Assembly (NCBI GenBank): GCA_002256485.1
Contig: NNSG01000011.1
Location: 1-64,000 of the forward strand
Source: Fidelibacterota bacterium 408169
GTDB lineage: Bacteria > Fidelibacterota > Marinisomatia > Marinisomatales > TCS55
Direction: 5' to 3'
Length of the DNA stretch: 64,000 bases
Shown: positions 1 through 8,569 of the stretch, piece after piece
Numbering within the stretch: position 1 is the first letter of the stretch
Layout: every line of letters begins with the position of its first letter
The notes under the pieces: generated by a model
Database searches by the model: none
The model's input: only the letters and a program-made list of their open reading frames with translations
Told to the model about the DNA's origin: nothing
Translations under genes and position numbers: made by a program

Positions 1-1732
1 GAAATGCCTGTTTAATTTCGTCAAAATCCAAGGATAACACAGCATCCATTGCCACTTGCAAAGGAACTTCGTGATATTGCCCCACATATCTCAAATCCAA
101 GGTTGGAATCAAATTTATATTCTTCGGTTCAATTCCTTCTGACGATAATGTTTGGATGCTTTCAGTTTTCATTTCATCGTAAAGTTTGAGAAAATTGTCA
201 TTATTTATTTCGGAAAGTCGGGTGATGTATGACCGGACATAATCATGTTTCAAATCGCCAAGGAGCATACCCGTGGCACAAAATATGGGAGCCACATTGG
301 GCACAACAAACATTGGGATTTCCAACTCTCGACAAATTTCCCCCGCATGAATGGATCCCGCACCACCGGCGACAATCATCAAAAATTCCCGGGGATCATA
401 TCCTCGCTCAACAGACACTTGGCGAACGCCCTGGGCCATGCTCATATTTATGACTCGATACATCCCCGCAGCGGTTTCTGTTACGGTGAGTCCCAGGGGC
501 TTTGCCAAGGTCTTTTCCATAACTTCTTCGGCTTTTTTCTTATTGAGTTTATATTTCCCGCCAGCAAAAAAATCGGGGTCGAGATAACCCAAAACCAAAT
601 CAGCATCTGTACATGCAGGCACTTCACCGTCCCGGCCATAACAAACAGGTCCCGGAAGGGAACCGGCACTTTGAGGTCCCATTTGCAATAATCCACCACT
701 GTCAACCCAACCCATACTTCCGCCTCCGGCACCAATGGTAATAATATCGAGAGAAGGCAGGGCGATACGATATCGGTCAATATCTCCGTCGGTACTTGTA
801 ACGCATTGTCCATCCACTACCATACTGGCATCAAAACTGGTGCCACCCATATCCATGGTAATACAGTTATCAAAACCCAGTAATTCTGCATAAAACGCTC
901 CAGCGATAGGTGCCGCAGCTGGTCCTGATAATACAGTAACTGCAGGAATTTTTCTCACAACTTCCGGCGACACGACACCGCCATTAGACTGCATAATGGA
1001 AAATCCTCCCTTAAAATTCAGGTTATCCAACTTGCCCAGCAATGATGCGATATATTTATCCACCACCACGCCAATATACGCATTCACAACAGTAGTGCTC
1101 ACACGTTCATAAAACCTAATGGATGGGAGAACTTCGTACGATGCTGTAATAAATAGATTTGGCAAATGGTCTCTTAAATAATCTGTTACCTGTTTTTCAT
1201 GAGAATCATTCAGGTAGGAGTTCATAAAGCATACAGCCACGGACTCTACATTTTCTGACTTTATTTTTTCAACAATTCCTTCCAATTCGGAAAGATTAAC
1301 GGGTGATAAAACGTTGCCTTCTGCATCCACTCGCTCGTCCAATGGAAATCGTAAATAGCGGGGGACAAGGGGGGGAACATTTTGGTAATGATTATTATAT
1401 TGTTCCTCTCGAATTCCCCGACGCATTTCAACTGCGTCTCGTAAACCTTTTGTCGTAATTAATGCAGTTTTAGCCCCCTGCAATGTTAGTAAAGTATTGG
1501 TTGCAACGGTTGTTCCGTGGACGATGGTATCGATACTTTGAATAAACTCATCTGTGGAAAGGGAGCATTTTTCGGCCAGTTCTTTCAGTCCGGTGATGAA
1601 ACCGATTGATGAATCTTCCGGTGTGGACAATGTTTTATGCATGACCGATACTCCAGAATTAGACACCAGAAAAAAATCAGTAAATGTACCGCCTATATCA
1701 ACGCCGAGTTTATATTTCATTTTAGTCTTCAT
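1..1732 (-). CDS. Hydantoinase/oxoprolinase-family protein (HyuA-like), 3' end cut off by the window
   Basis: The reading frame stays open to base 1, so only about 577 N-terminal residues are visible. The N-terminus carries the actin-like phosphate-binding motif DIGGTFTDF. Further inside are GTTVATNTLL, the sugar-kinase-like MDMGGTSFDASMV and a glycine-rich IGAGGGSMG, all typical of HyuA and the related subunits of acetone and acetophenone carboxylases. These ATP-dependent enzymes hydrolyse cyclic amides or carboxylate ketones, usually with a HyuB partner, which would lie outside the window. I chose the ATG at 1730-1732 because it overlaps the upstream stop as ATGA. An in-frame ATG at 1718-1720 is the alternative. 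It is the last visible gene of a putative aromatic-carboxylation operon, so a carboxylase role is possible. The substrate cannot be read from sequence. Confidence 0.88.
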   Translation of the reverse strand, partial: MKTKMKYKLGVDIGGTFTDFFLVSNSGVSVMHKTLSTPEDSSIGFITGLKELAEKCSLSTDEFIQSIDTIVHGTTVATNTLLTLQGAKTALITTKGLRDAVEMRRGIREEQYNNHYQNVPPLVPRYLRFPLDERVDAEGNVLSPVNLSELEGIVEKIKSENVESVAVCFMNSYLNDSHEKQVTDYLRDHLPNLFITASYEVLPSIRFYERVSTTVVNAYIGVVVDKYIASLLGKLDNLNFKGGFSIMQSNGGVVSPEVVRKIPAVTVLSGPAAAPIAGAFYAELLGFDNCITMDMGGTSFDASMVVDGQCVTSTDGDIDRYRIALPSLDIITIGAGGGSMGWVDSGGLLQMGPQSAGSLPGPVCYGRDGEVPACTDADLVLGYLDPDFFAGGKYKLNKKKAEEVMEKTLAKPLGLTVTETAAGMYRVINMSMAQGVRQVSVERGYDPREFLMIVAGGAGSIHAGEICRELEIPMFVVPNVAPIFCATGMLLGDLKHDYVRSYITRLSEINNDNFLKLYDEMKTESIQTLSSEGIEPKNINLIPTLDLRYVGQYHEVPLQVAMDAVLSLDFDEIKQAF

Positions 1733-3747
1733 TTATGGATAAATGCTGCTTTAACCTTGGGTCCATTTTCTAAAAAATTCTTTAAGCCGATTTTCATATC
1801 TTCAGTTTTCATGCATTCGCCAAACTGCCGAGCTTCAAATTCCAATCCGTCTTCCAAATTCATTTCTGCTCCTTTGTAAATGGTGCGAGTCAAAATAACA
1901 TCTATGGATTGGCTCAAATGCTTTAATTCCATTTCTTGGGAAACTTCACCTTCATTAAAAGGGCTGGTAATCATGGGATTGGTATGAAGTTCACCGGAAA
2001 CCAATTGTTTCACACAAAAGACAGCATCTGATACAAGATCGCCATCCACGAGTTTATCCACCAATCCAATTTCCAAAGCTTCATTTGCAGAGACAGGTCG
2101 GCCGGTTCGGAGAATTTTATCGGCAGTTTTAAGTCCAACCAATCGCGGTAATCGTTGGGTACCGCCTGCGCCGGGAATAAAACCCAGATTCACTTCCGGT
2201 TGACATGCTAACAAAGGTAATCCTTTTTTAGCAATTCTCATGGTACAGGACATGGCAAGCTCATTTCCGCCACCAAAAGCAAATCCGTTCATGGCGCAAA
2301 CAACTGGCTTTTTCATGTTCTGAATCCGACTGAAAACGACCTGAAAACTGCGGGCGTTTTCATAGCCCTCTTCCGGCGTTTTCAATCCGGCTAACATATT
2401 TATATCTGCACCGGACACAAATGCTTTTACGCCAAATCCCGTAACAACTGAACCTATAATTGAATCATCGTTTTCCGCTTCATTCAGGCCGGTTTCCAAT
2501 TCGGAAATAACATCGAGATTCAATGCATTCAATACCTTTGGGCGACGTATGGTAAAAACTGCAACTCCATCCTGAACTTTTTTTACGATGTTGGATATAT
2601 TCCATTTTCTTTTTTGTCGGGCATTTTTCAATGATTCAGGAAACTGAAATTCATTATGCTCTTCACAAAATTCTTCTACAATATGGCATGCCGAATCGAG
2701 TCCCATTTTGTTCATCAATGCGAAGGGAGCTTTCATAACCAATGCAACTTCGCAAGCCATATTCACATCGCTAATATTGGAAATACCAATATCTATTATA
2801 TAGGACGAAAGTGCAAAGTAGGCACCCAGAAATTGTTTTTCCAATACTGTAGTTTTTTCCGGTGAAACTTCTACAATTTCACCCCGTTTTGCAATGTCCC
2901 ATGGAGTATTATTTGCCACAGCATCCTGCAATAATTTTGGGGATTTGAACCAAGCCATCAGTTCGTGGTTCATTTCATCCAAGCCGTGATTGGTGATGGG
3001 ATTTCCGCCCGTTAATGTGAGAGCCGTAAAAGGCCCTACACCTAATCCAAGAGATTTTTGGGCAATGGCGTCAATTTCTTTTACACTACCGTAACCTTTT
3101 TCCAGGCATAAAATTGCCGTTTGACACAATCCTTCAAAAATGGGGTCTATCGCGTATCCGTATGAACTTTTTACTTCAATGGGAACTTTGCCGATGGATT
3201 CATAAAAACCCATGAGTAAATTTGTAATGGAAGCGTCCGTTTCTTCACCGGGAATAATTTCCACAACGGGGTTCCGTTCTGCCGGAAAGAAATAGTGAGT
3301 CACCAAACAACGAGATTTATTGTTAATATTTTGGAAAATCACTTCAGGACGCATGTGGGAAGAATTGGATAAAAATAAACAGTCATCATCGCATATTTTT
3401 TCTACTTGATTGAAAATGATATTCTTTATTTTTTCATCTTCCGTAGCTGCTTCCAATACAATGTTTGAGCCGGAAATATTTTGATAATCTGATGTGTAGG
3501 TAACACTGTTTTTCATTGTTTCAGCCATTTCGGGCTTAAATGCGCCGGTATCTACGCCTTTTTGGATTTTCTTTTCTATCTTGGTTTTGGCAATCGCCAA
3601 CGCATCTTCTGAAATATCTACCAAAACCAAGCTTACATTGTCTTTTGAAAAAACTTTAGAAAAATGCAGACAAATATCCGGACCGATTTGACCGGCGCCT
3701 ATGATGGATAGTTTCGAAATAGAGAGATTTTTGTATGTGTAACTCAT
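1729..3747 (-). CDS. Bifunctional 3-hydroxyacyl-CoA dehydrogenase / enoyl-CoA hydratase (dehydrogenase domain first)
   Basis: This 672-residue protein joins two beta-oxidation activities. Residues about 11-380 are a 3-hydroxyacyl-CoA dehydrogenase with the NAD-binding GAGQIG at 17-22 and a catalytic-type histidine in THYFFPA. Residues about 405-672 are a crotonase-fold hydratase with GGGNELAM and QPEVNLG, so both catalytic glutamates are present, followed by GAGGTQRLPRL. The order is opposite to FadB/FadJ, which have the hydratase first, and matches the archaeal type known from Metallosphaera crotonyl-CoA hydratase/3-hydroxybutyryl-CoA dehydrogenase. It sits in an operon with a CoA ligase and a UbiD enzyme, so it may oxidise acyl-CoA products of ring cleavage. 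The stop overlaps the HyuA start by 4 bp. An AT-rich 159-bp gap upstream may hold an internal promoter. Confidence 0.92.
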   Translation of the reverse strand: MSYTYKNLSISKLSIIGAGQIGPDICLHFSKVFSKDNVSLVLVDISEDALAIAKTKIEKKIQKGVDTGAFKPEMAETMKNSVTYTSDYQNISGSNIVLEAATEDEKIKNIIFNQVEKICDDDCLFLSNSSHMRPEVIFQNINNKSRCLVTHYFFPAERNPVVEIIPGEETDASITNLLMGFYESIGKVPIEVKSSYGYAIDPIFEGLCQTAILCLEKGYGSVKEIDAIAQKSLGLGVGPFTALTLTGGNPITNHGLDEMNHELMAWFKSPKLLQDAVANNTPWDIAKRGEIVEVSPEKTTVLEKQFLGAYFALSSYIIDIGISNISDVNMACEVALVMKAPFALMNKMGLDSACHIVEEFCEEHNEFQFPESLKNARQKRKWNISNIVKKVQDGVAVFTIRRPKVLNALNLDVISELETGLNEAENDDSIIGSVVTGFGVKAFVSGADINMLAGLKTPEEGYENARSFQVVFSRIQNMKKPVVCAMNGFAFGGGNELAMSCTMRIAKKGLPLLACQPEVNLGFIPGAGGTQRLPRLVGLKTADKILRTGRPVSANEALEIGLVDKLVDGDLVSDAVFCVKQLVSGELHTNPMITSPFNEGEVSQEMELKHLSQSIDVILTRTIYKGAEMNLEDGLEFEARQFGECMKTEDMKIGLKNFLENGPKVKAAFIHK

Positions 3748-3906
3748 GAAATTATTTAGTCATTCTTTCATATTGTTATTATGATTTGCCTTTCTGCAAT
3801 GCTTAAATCTCGAATTATAATGCTATAATACGATATTAAGATAATGAAGACTGAATAAATAAATTATGTATTGTTTGATACAAATGCAATAGAAATAATT
3901 CGCATG

Positions 3907-4584
3907 TTAACTATTTACAAGTGAACAATATATTAATAGGTGTTTGATGGATGTAATTTCATAATCTGCTTCAAATTTGGAGTTTTTCGTTTGCGAATTT
4001 TCACCACCAACCAGATAACATGAAAAAATTCCAGCCTTACGAGCTGCTTCAATATCATTATATGAGTCGCCTACAAAAACAATCTTCTCTGTATTTGCAT
4101 TCAACTTTTCTATTGCAGAATTCAATCCTTCAGGGTCCGGTTTTAGGCGGGTAACATCATTACGTGTAATAATAACATCGAATATTTTTGAAAGTTTGAA
4201 TTTATCCATGGCTTTTAAAATAGCTCTTTCACCAATATTTGTCACCAAACCCAATTTAAAACTATCTTCTTTTAATTCATTTAATACTTCCATAGTATGA
4301 GGATGCAATTGCCATCTGGTTAAAGCATCAGAATCATAAAAGTCAAATATAGAAGAAACAATGTTCAAAATCTTTGATGATTGTATATCCTTTGAGCATG
4401 GAACCAATTCTACAGATTTATTAAAAATATGAGTATAACTTGGGTTTATTCCAAATAAATTTGAAGGGCAACCTTCTTTTTCAAGAGTAACAATTACCTC
4501 ATCGACAGCCTCTTTCAATCGCCATTGAAAATCTACGAGTGTGCCTTCGAAATCAAATAAGACTGTATCAATTTTTCGCTTCAT
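3907..4584 (-). CDS. HAD-superfamily hydrolase (phosphoglycolate-phosphatase-like) with altered motif I
   Basis: This 225-residue protein has the full HAD layout. Motif I is FDFEGTLVD near residues 10-18, a cap region follows, motif II is VTNIGERAI, the motif III lysine lies in KPDPEG, and motif IV is FVGDSYNDIEAARKAG. The nucleophile Asp11 is present. The second acid, normally Asp in DXDGT, is Glu13, which may alter or slow catalysis. In the Thauera phenylphosphate carboxylase the delta subunit belongs to the hydratase/phosphatase family, so a HAD protein next to UbiD and PEP-synthase-like genes is suggestive, but generic phosphatase activity is equally possible. It follows the 62-aa ORF by 62 bp on the same strand. 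Confidence 0.85.
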   Translation of the reverse strand: MKRKIDTVLFDFEGTLVDFQWRLKEAVDEVIVTLEKEGCPSNLFGINPSYTHIFNKSVELVPCSKDIQSSKILNIVSSIFDFYDSDALTRWQLHPHTMEVLNELKEDSFKLGLVTNIGERAILKAMDKFKLSKIFDVIITRNDVTRLKPDPEGLNSAIEKLNANTEKIVFVGDSYNDIEAARKAGIFSCYLVGGENSQTKNSKFEADYEITSIKHLLIYCSLVNS

Positions 4585-4646
4585 AAGAGTTTATCACATT
4601 TGAATGAGGAAAAGAAATAAGCAAAAAATCTACCTATAATGTATAC

Positions 4647-4835
4647 TTACTTTTTAATCTCCAAATCAAGAATATCTGAAACATTTATTTCCAGCATTTT
4701 TATACTTGCCAAAATGCGGGCTGTATTTTTCTGAAGTGCAGGAAATAATTTAGTTTTTTCCTTTAATAATTCAGATGTTCTTTTCAACTGTTTGATTTCT
4801 TTGTCAACTTCAGACAAATTTATATTTTGACTCAT
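4647..4835 (-). CDS. Small helical protein of unknown function, translationally coupled to the CoA ligase
   Basis: This 62-residue ORF starts at an ATG that overlaps the stop of the CoA-ligase gene by 4 bp (ATGA), which supports it as a real translated gene. The sequence is rich in Lys, Glu, Leu and Ile with heptad-like spacing and no cysteines, so one or two amphipathic helices or a short coiled coil are likely. I do not recognise a family. By position it could be a small accessory subunit of the ligase or of the carboxylase system. That is inference only. Confidence 0.6.
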   Translation of the reverse strand: MSQNINLSEVDKEIKQLKRTSELLKEKTKLFPALQKNTARILASIKMLEINVSDILDLEIKK

Positions 4836-6160
4836 TTCCGTAAATCCCTAAATCGTTTTGCTTTAACCGGGTATCTGGGCAATTCTCCGTATTGACAAAA
4901 TTCAATATCATAATGAAGGTTGGTTTTTAACTTCAGTTGATCCGTTAACTCAGATTTTATTGTATGAATTTCTTCCTGATACTTATTCAAATATTCTACT
5001 TGTAATGAAATTTTGTCCCGATTATTAATTTTCTCCACTTGTAACTCATAATCATTACCTAAACCTTCAATACTTCTAACAACATCCTCCACAGAAGATG
5101 GTGAAAAAAGAACACCTTTCACCTTGGTAATGTCATCGGTTCTTCCGACCACACCTCCATTAATTAATCTGGATGTCCTCCCGCAAGAACATGGCTCTGA
5201 ATTCCACTCAATAATATCTTTTGAATCAAATCTGATACACGGTTGGGCTTGTCTGTCCAAAGCGGTAATAATCATTTTTCCTCTGACTCCCGGTTCTTCG
5301 ATAATTTCCCCTGTTTCACCATCAACTATTTCCACAAGAAATAAGGCATCATTTACGTGCATTCCTCCCGGTTGTTCTGTACATTCAAAAGACCAAGCTC
5401 CTATTTCTGTGGCGCCAGCATGGTCATATACTTTAGCTCCCCACGCTTCTTCAATTCGTTTCTTTGTACTGGGAATACTTGCTCCCGGTTCACCGGCACA
5501 AGTGATTTTTTCAATGGTTAGGCCAGCAGGATTTATATTCATTTCGTTAATGGCTATATCTGCCATCCCTAACATATATGTTGGGGTTCCCATCATGGCA
5601 GTTGCATCCAACTCTTGTATTTTCAGAATTCGGGCACGGGTATCCAGTACACCTCCCGGTACAACTTCACACCCAATTTTTTCCGCACCGTAATGACCCG
5701 CCCAAAATGCAACAAATACATTATAACCAAAGGGAATAAAAACTCTGTCTTTTGAACGATATCCTTGTGCCCACAAAAGCTGAGCCCAGCATTCCGCCCA
5801 CCATTCCCAATCCTGCCATGTATCCGGCTGATAAACGGGCTGACCCGTTGTTCCGCTAGTTTGTCGATATGCTGTAACTTCATTCAACGGTACACATAAT
5901 GCATCTCCGTAAGGAAAGGGCTCTTTCCCTTGAATATCTCTCATCATGGATTTTTCCACAGTTGGAATTTGCCTGATATGAGCAAATGATTGAATGTCTT
6001 TCGGTTTGATATCCGCATCATCATAAAGAGCACGGTGAAATTTTGAATGGTTATAAGCCCAAGAAAAAATCCGTTTAAATTTCTTTAACTGAAGTTTTCG
6101 AGTTGTTTCCCATGGAAGAGTTTCAAGAACAGGATTCCAATATATAGATTGGTTACTCAT
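4832..6160 (-). CDS. Phenylacetate-CoA ligase-like (PaaK family) AMP-forming CoA ligase
   Basis: This 442-residue protein matches the length and motif order of PaaK-family adenylate-forming ligases. The P-loop is TSGTTGQP at 101-108, an aromatic-binding and adenylation region follows with AGEPGAS and YDHAGATEIG, the CSCG motif resembles the PaaK metal site, and the conserved lysine lies in the C-terminal PVKAKRFRDL. Such enzymes convert an aryl or arylacetic acid, ATP and CoA into the acyl-CoA. Between UbiX (8 bp upstream) and the fused beta-oxidation enzyme, it is the obvious candidate to activate the carboxylic acid formed by the UbiD enzyme, for example a 4-hydroxybenzoate-type acid. The specific substrate is inferred, not seen. 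Confidence 0.88.
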   Translation of the reverse strand: MSNQSIYWNPVLETLPWETTRKLQLKKFKRIFSWAYNHSKFHRALYDDADIKPKDIQSFAHIRQIPTVEKSMMRDIQGKEPFPYGDALCVPLNEVTAYRQTSGTTGQPVYQPDTWQDWEWWAECWAQLLWAQGYRSKDRVFIPFGYNVFVAFWAGHYGAEKIGCEVVPGGVLDTRARILKIQELDATAMMGTPTYMLGMADIAINEMNINPAGLTIEKITCAGEPGASIPSTKKRIEEAWGAKVYDHAGATEIGAWSFECTEQPGGMHVNDALFLVEIVDGETGEIIEEPGVRGKMIITALDRQAQPCIRFDSKDIIEWNSEPCSCGRTSRLINGGVVGRTDDITKVKGVLFSPSSVEDVVRSIEGLGNDYELQVEKINNRDKISLQVEYLNKYQEEIHTIKSELTDQLKLKTNLHYDIEFCQYGELPRYPVKAKRFRDLRK

Positions 6161-6168
6161 AATTAAAG

Positions 6169-6729
6169 TTAATCACCCCAACGACGGAAGAGGTCATGTT
6201 CAATCTCCAAATAATCCAAAATTTTCCCCACAGTCTGATTGATGATATCATCAATCGTTTTAGGGTAATGATAAAATGAAGTCACTGGAGGTAAAATATG
6301 GGCTCCGTTGTCAGCCGCCAGGGACATCAATCTTAAATGCCCTTTATGCAGTGGAGTCTCTCGCACGACCAACACTAATTTTCGTTTTTCTTTCAAGGTA
6401 ACATCTGCCGCACGAACAATGAGATTTTCCGAATAAGAATTTGCAATCCCGGACAATGTTTTTATTGTGCATGGAACAACCACCATACCATCAACCAAAA
6501 AAGAACCGCTGGCTACTTTCGCTGCCATATTTTTGTGGTCATAAACCACGTTTGCCATCGCTTTAACTTCTTCCATCTTATAATCGGTTTCAATCTGAAT
6601 ATTTTTTTCCCCGGCATTTGAAATAATTAAATGTGTTTCAACATTCTTTTCTTTCAGTACAGACAATAGCCGTACACCATAAACAACACCGCTTGCTCCA
6701 GAAATTCCCACTACTATTTTTTTAGACAT
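6169..6729 (-). CDS. ubiX: Flavin prenyltransferase UbiX (prenylated-FMN synthase)
   Basis: This 186-residue flavoprotein has the UbiX signature. The N-terminal flavin-binding GISGASGVVYG, the central MVVVPCTIKTLSGIANSYSENLIVRAADVTLKEKR region and the VVRETPLHKGHL motif are all present; the last contacts the prenyl phosphate. UbiX attaches a dimethylallyl group to FMN to make prFMN, the cofactor of UbiD-type (de)carboxylases. A UbiD gene (8570-9970) and an LpdD-like gene lie in the same operon, so this copy most likely serves that enzyme rather than ubiquinone synthesis. The length is typical of the family. Confidence 0.93.
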   Translation of the reverse strand: MSKKIVVGISGASGVVYGVRLLSVLKEKNVETHLIISNAGEKNIQIETDYKMEEVKAMANVVYDHKNMAAKVASGSFLVDGMVVVPCTIKTLSGIANSYSENLIVRAADVTLKEKRKLVLVVRETPLHKGHLRLMSLAADNGAHILPPVTSFYHYPKTIDDIINQTVGKILDYLEIEHDLFRRWGD

Positions 6730-6754
6730 ATTATTCTCTATTTATTATTTTCAA

Positions 6755-7165
6755 CTACTTTGATAATTCTAAAGAAACTAATTCAGCAATTATGTTTCCA
6801 TTCTCCAGTACTTTTTTTATACCATCTTTATCAATATTATTCCAATGCGCTCCTGCAGTTACAACTACATTAGATTTTGTTGACAATGCTATTTTTTGAG
6901 CAATTGGTTTGACTAAATGATCTTCCATATGCCCCGGAAAACAAATGACTGAAGTAGTAGCATTATTTTTTTCAGGATTTACAATACTTACTTGTGATTG
7001 TCCAGCTGAAACGGCACCTATGTGAGGTTTATCTCCACCCCACACTGCAATTAAAATATCCTTACCGATAATGTGAACACTGGCTTCTAAATCAAATGAG
7101 CCCGTTTCAGTTTGTACATAAAATTCTTTACAGGGTTTATTCATTACATTTTGGTTTGATTCCAT
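6755..7165 (-). CDS. LpdD-like protein (putative prenyl-FMN chaperone/accessory of the UbiD system)
   Basis: This small protein of up to 136 residues resembles LpdD, the third component of gallate decarboxylase systems (LpdBCD). Both have an early IIGKDILIAVWGG-like strand, a PHIGAVS turn, a central FPGHMEDHLVKPIAQKIA segment and a VTAGAHWNNI motif. LpdD is thought to help deliver or mature the prenylated flavin. The first ATG at 7163-7165 overlaps the upstream gene by 22 bp. A second ATG at 7142-7144 forms a tight TAATG junction with the upstream stop and may be the true start, giving 129 residues. UbiX follows 25 bp downstream. The assignment rests on motif resemblance recalled from the family. 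Confidence 0.72.
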   Translation of the reverse strand: MESNQNVMNKPCKEFYVQTETGSFDLEASVHIIGKDILIAVWGGDKPHIGAVSAGQSQVSIVNPEKNNATTSVICFPGHMEDHLVKPIAQKIALSTKSNVVVTAGAHWNNIDKDGIKKVLENGNIIAELVSLELSK

Positions 7166-8394
7166 TCCTGAAATAACTGATGAAATACGTTTACTGCTTC
7201 TTTCCCAAATTCTGGAGTATTCAGATGAAGGTTTACATCTTTAACAGGAATATCTGGATTAAGTAAGAGTTTAAGTTCTTCCATAAAGGCAGCATCTGCA
7301 ATAGGATCAAAAAGGGCATGTCCAACTTCATCCAATGAACTCCAACCTTTCAAGGGATTTAGAATTGCACACGGGGCTTCAGAGATATTCAAACGATGTG
7401 CAATAATTGCAGCCATCTCTTTCAATTCTTCAGCATTGGTTCTGACTTCAATACGCAATTTATCAATTATAGCCTGTGGACGATCTTTGTATTTTTCCAA
7501 AAGATCTTGTCTGCCACCAACACTAATCATATCCAAACCTGATGGAGCGATGACTTGAGGAATTCCTACTTCAGATGCGGCGATTATTCGATCATCTCCG
7601 GCAGCACAGTTTCCATCCAACAATTGTTCACCGACTCCTCGGCTTACAAAATCAATAACACCTTGAAACCAACCCTCACGAATTAATTCATCCATTGCTC
7701 TATCGCCTCTACCTTGAGCGTGACATGGAACTGGAATATATTTTTTATCTCGCAAATAATGAATGGATGGTTCCACGGCACGCTCAGCAAAACCAAATGA
7801 AGTTAAAGCAATTACAGGTTGTTCAAAATCCACTTCCCAACCTGGCGACAAGTCAACCATACCACAGATAGCACCAACTGCATTAACCAATTGAGTTTTT
7901 AAAATGGGATTAATTTCTACAACATCCACAACTGTATTCAACATCGTAATATCTTTTGTCCCAACGTACTTCCCGACATATTTTGGATGTCCTGCCATAC
8001 TTGATGCCATCAATTTCGGCATACCAAATGGCATAGACTTCATGATGCTGGTGGAGACGAGTGAAGATGTACCTCCACCTACACCGAGAATACCGTGAAC
8101 TTTCCCATCATCAAGAAGATTATTTGCAATTTTTGTTGCACCGGCAATTTGATTATCCGTCGCTTTTTGTCGTTCTGTTCTATACAGCCGGCGTATTTTT
8201 TGAATATCATCAATTCCACCTGCTTTAGCAACTTCTTCGCAAGTAATATCACCCATGAAAAATGGTTCTTGTTCCATACTGAAATCAAGAAGAATAGCAT
8301 TTAGCCCCCGGGACTGAATCAATTCTTTTACAAACTTAAACTCAGCGCCCCGAGTATCGAGGTTAGCAATGATTAGAACTGTTTTTTTTATCAT
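7144..8394 (-). CDS. Tm-1-like ATP-binding protein (UPF0261 family)
   Basis: This 416-residue protein begins with KTVLIIANLDTRGAEF, the typical UPF0261/Tm-1 opening that precedes a P-loop-like domain. It then has a GVGGGTSSLV glycine stretch and a C-terminal domain containing GRGDRAMDELIREGWFQGVID and the PLKGWSSLDEVGHALFDPIAD signature. Plant Tm-1 binds ATP and inhibits a viral replicase. The bacterial role is unknown, although the family often accompanies TIM-barrel PEP-hydrolase-like or hydantoinase genes. Here it sits inside the UbiD/UbiX operon, separated from UbiD by a foldback repeat. I assign the family with confidence but no function. Confidence 0.85.
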   Translation of the reverse strand: MIKKTVLIIANLDTRGAEFKFVKELIQSRGLNAILLDFSMEQEPFFMGDITCEEVAKAGGIDDIQKIRRLYRTERQKATDNQIAGATKIANNLLDDGKVHGILGVGGGTSSLVSTSIMKSMPFGMPKLMASSMAGHPKYVGKYVGTKDITMLNTVVDVVEINPILKTQLVNAVGAICGMVDLSPGWEVDFEQPVIALTSFGFAERAVEPSIHYLRDKKYIPVPCHAQGRGDRAMDELIREGWFQGVIDFVSRGVGEQLLDGNCAAGDDRIIAASEVGIPQVIAPSGLDMISVGGRQDLLEKYKDRPQAIIDKLRIEVRTNAEELKEMAAIIAHRLNISEAPCAILNPLKGWSSLDEVGHALFDPIADAAFMEELKLLLNPDIPVKDVNLHLNTPEFGKEAVNVFHQLFQEWNQTKM

Positions 8395-8418
8395 GTGGTA
8401 TCAAATTTCCTTAATACA

Positions 8419-8548
8419 GCCACAAAGACTCCAAGATGCAAAGGTTTAATAAATGATTGGATCTACAACAATCCAATGAATCGAATTTTATTCTTCAAAT
8501 ACGTGTACCCAATTTTTTCATTTATTAACTTTTTTGAGTCTTTGTGGC
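8419..8548. repeat. Foldback (MITE-like) inverted repeat between two operon genes
   Basis: The 13-bp end GCCACAAAGACTC at 8419-8431 is repeated perfectly in inverse at 8536-8548. Nested inside is a second inverted pair, TTAATAAATGA at 8446-8456 with its complement at 8518-8528, and a third, ATTGGAT at 8456-8462 with its complement at 8471-8477. The element could form a long hairpin or be the remnant of a small non-autonomous mobile element. It encodes nothing convincing. It lies between ubiD and the Tm-1-like gene and could also act on mRNA stability or transcription attenuation. Confidence 0.6.
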
Positions 8549-8569
8549 AAACTCTATCACTCATTAAGT

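Noticed and set aside
229-813. Four small ORFs near the window start
   Set aside because: They overlap the continuous HyuA-like reading frame, which runs off the window and explains this DNA.
3814-3819. TATAAT on the minus strand as a promoter for the dehydrogenase-hydratase gene
   Set aside because: The box fits a -10 element, but the sequence 17 bp upstream does not resemble a -35 and the whole gap is AT-rich, so chance is likely.
5124-5693. 189-residue antisense ORF over the CoA ligase gene
   Set aside because: The opposite strand encodes the conserved PaaK-like protein. The antisense product is a mirror frame rich in Ser, Pro and Ile.
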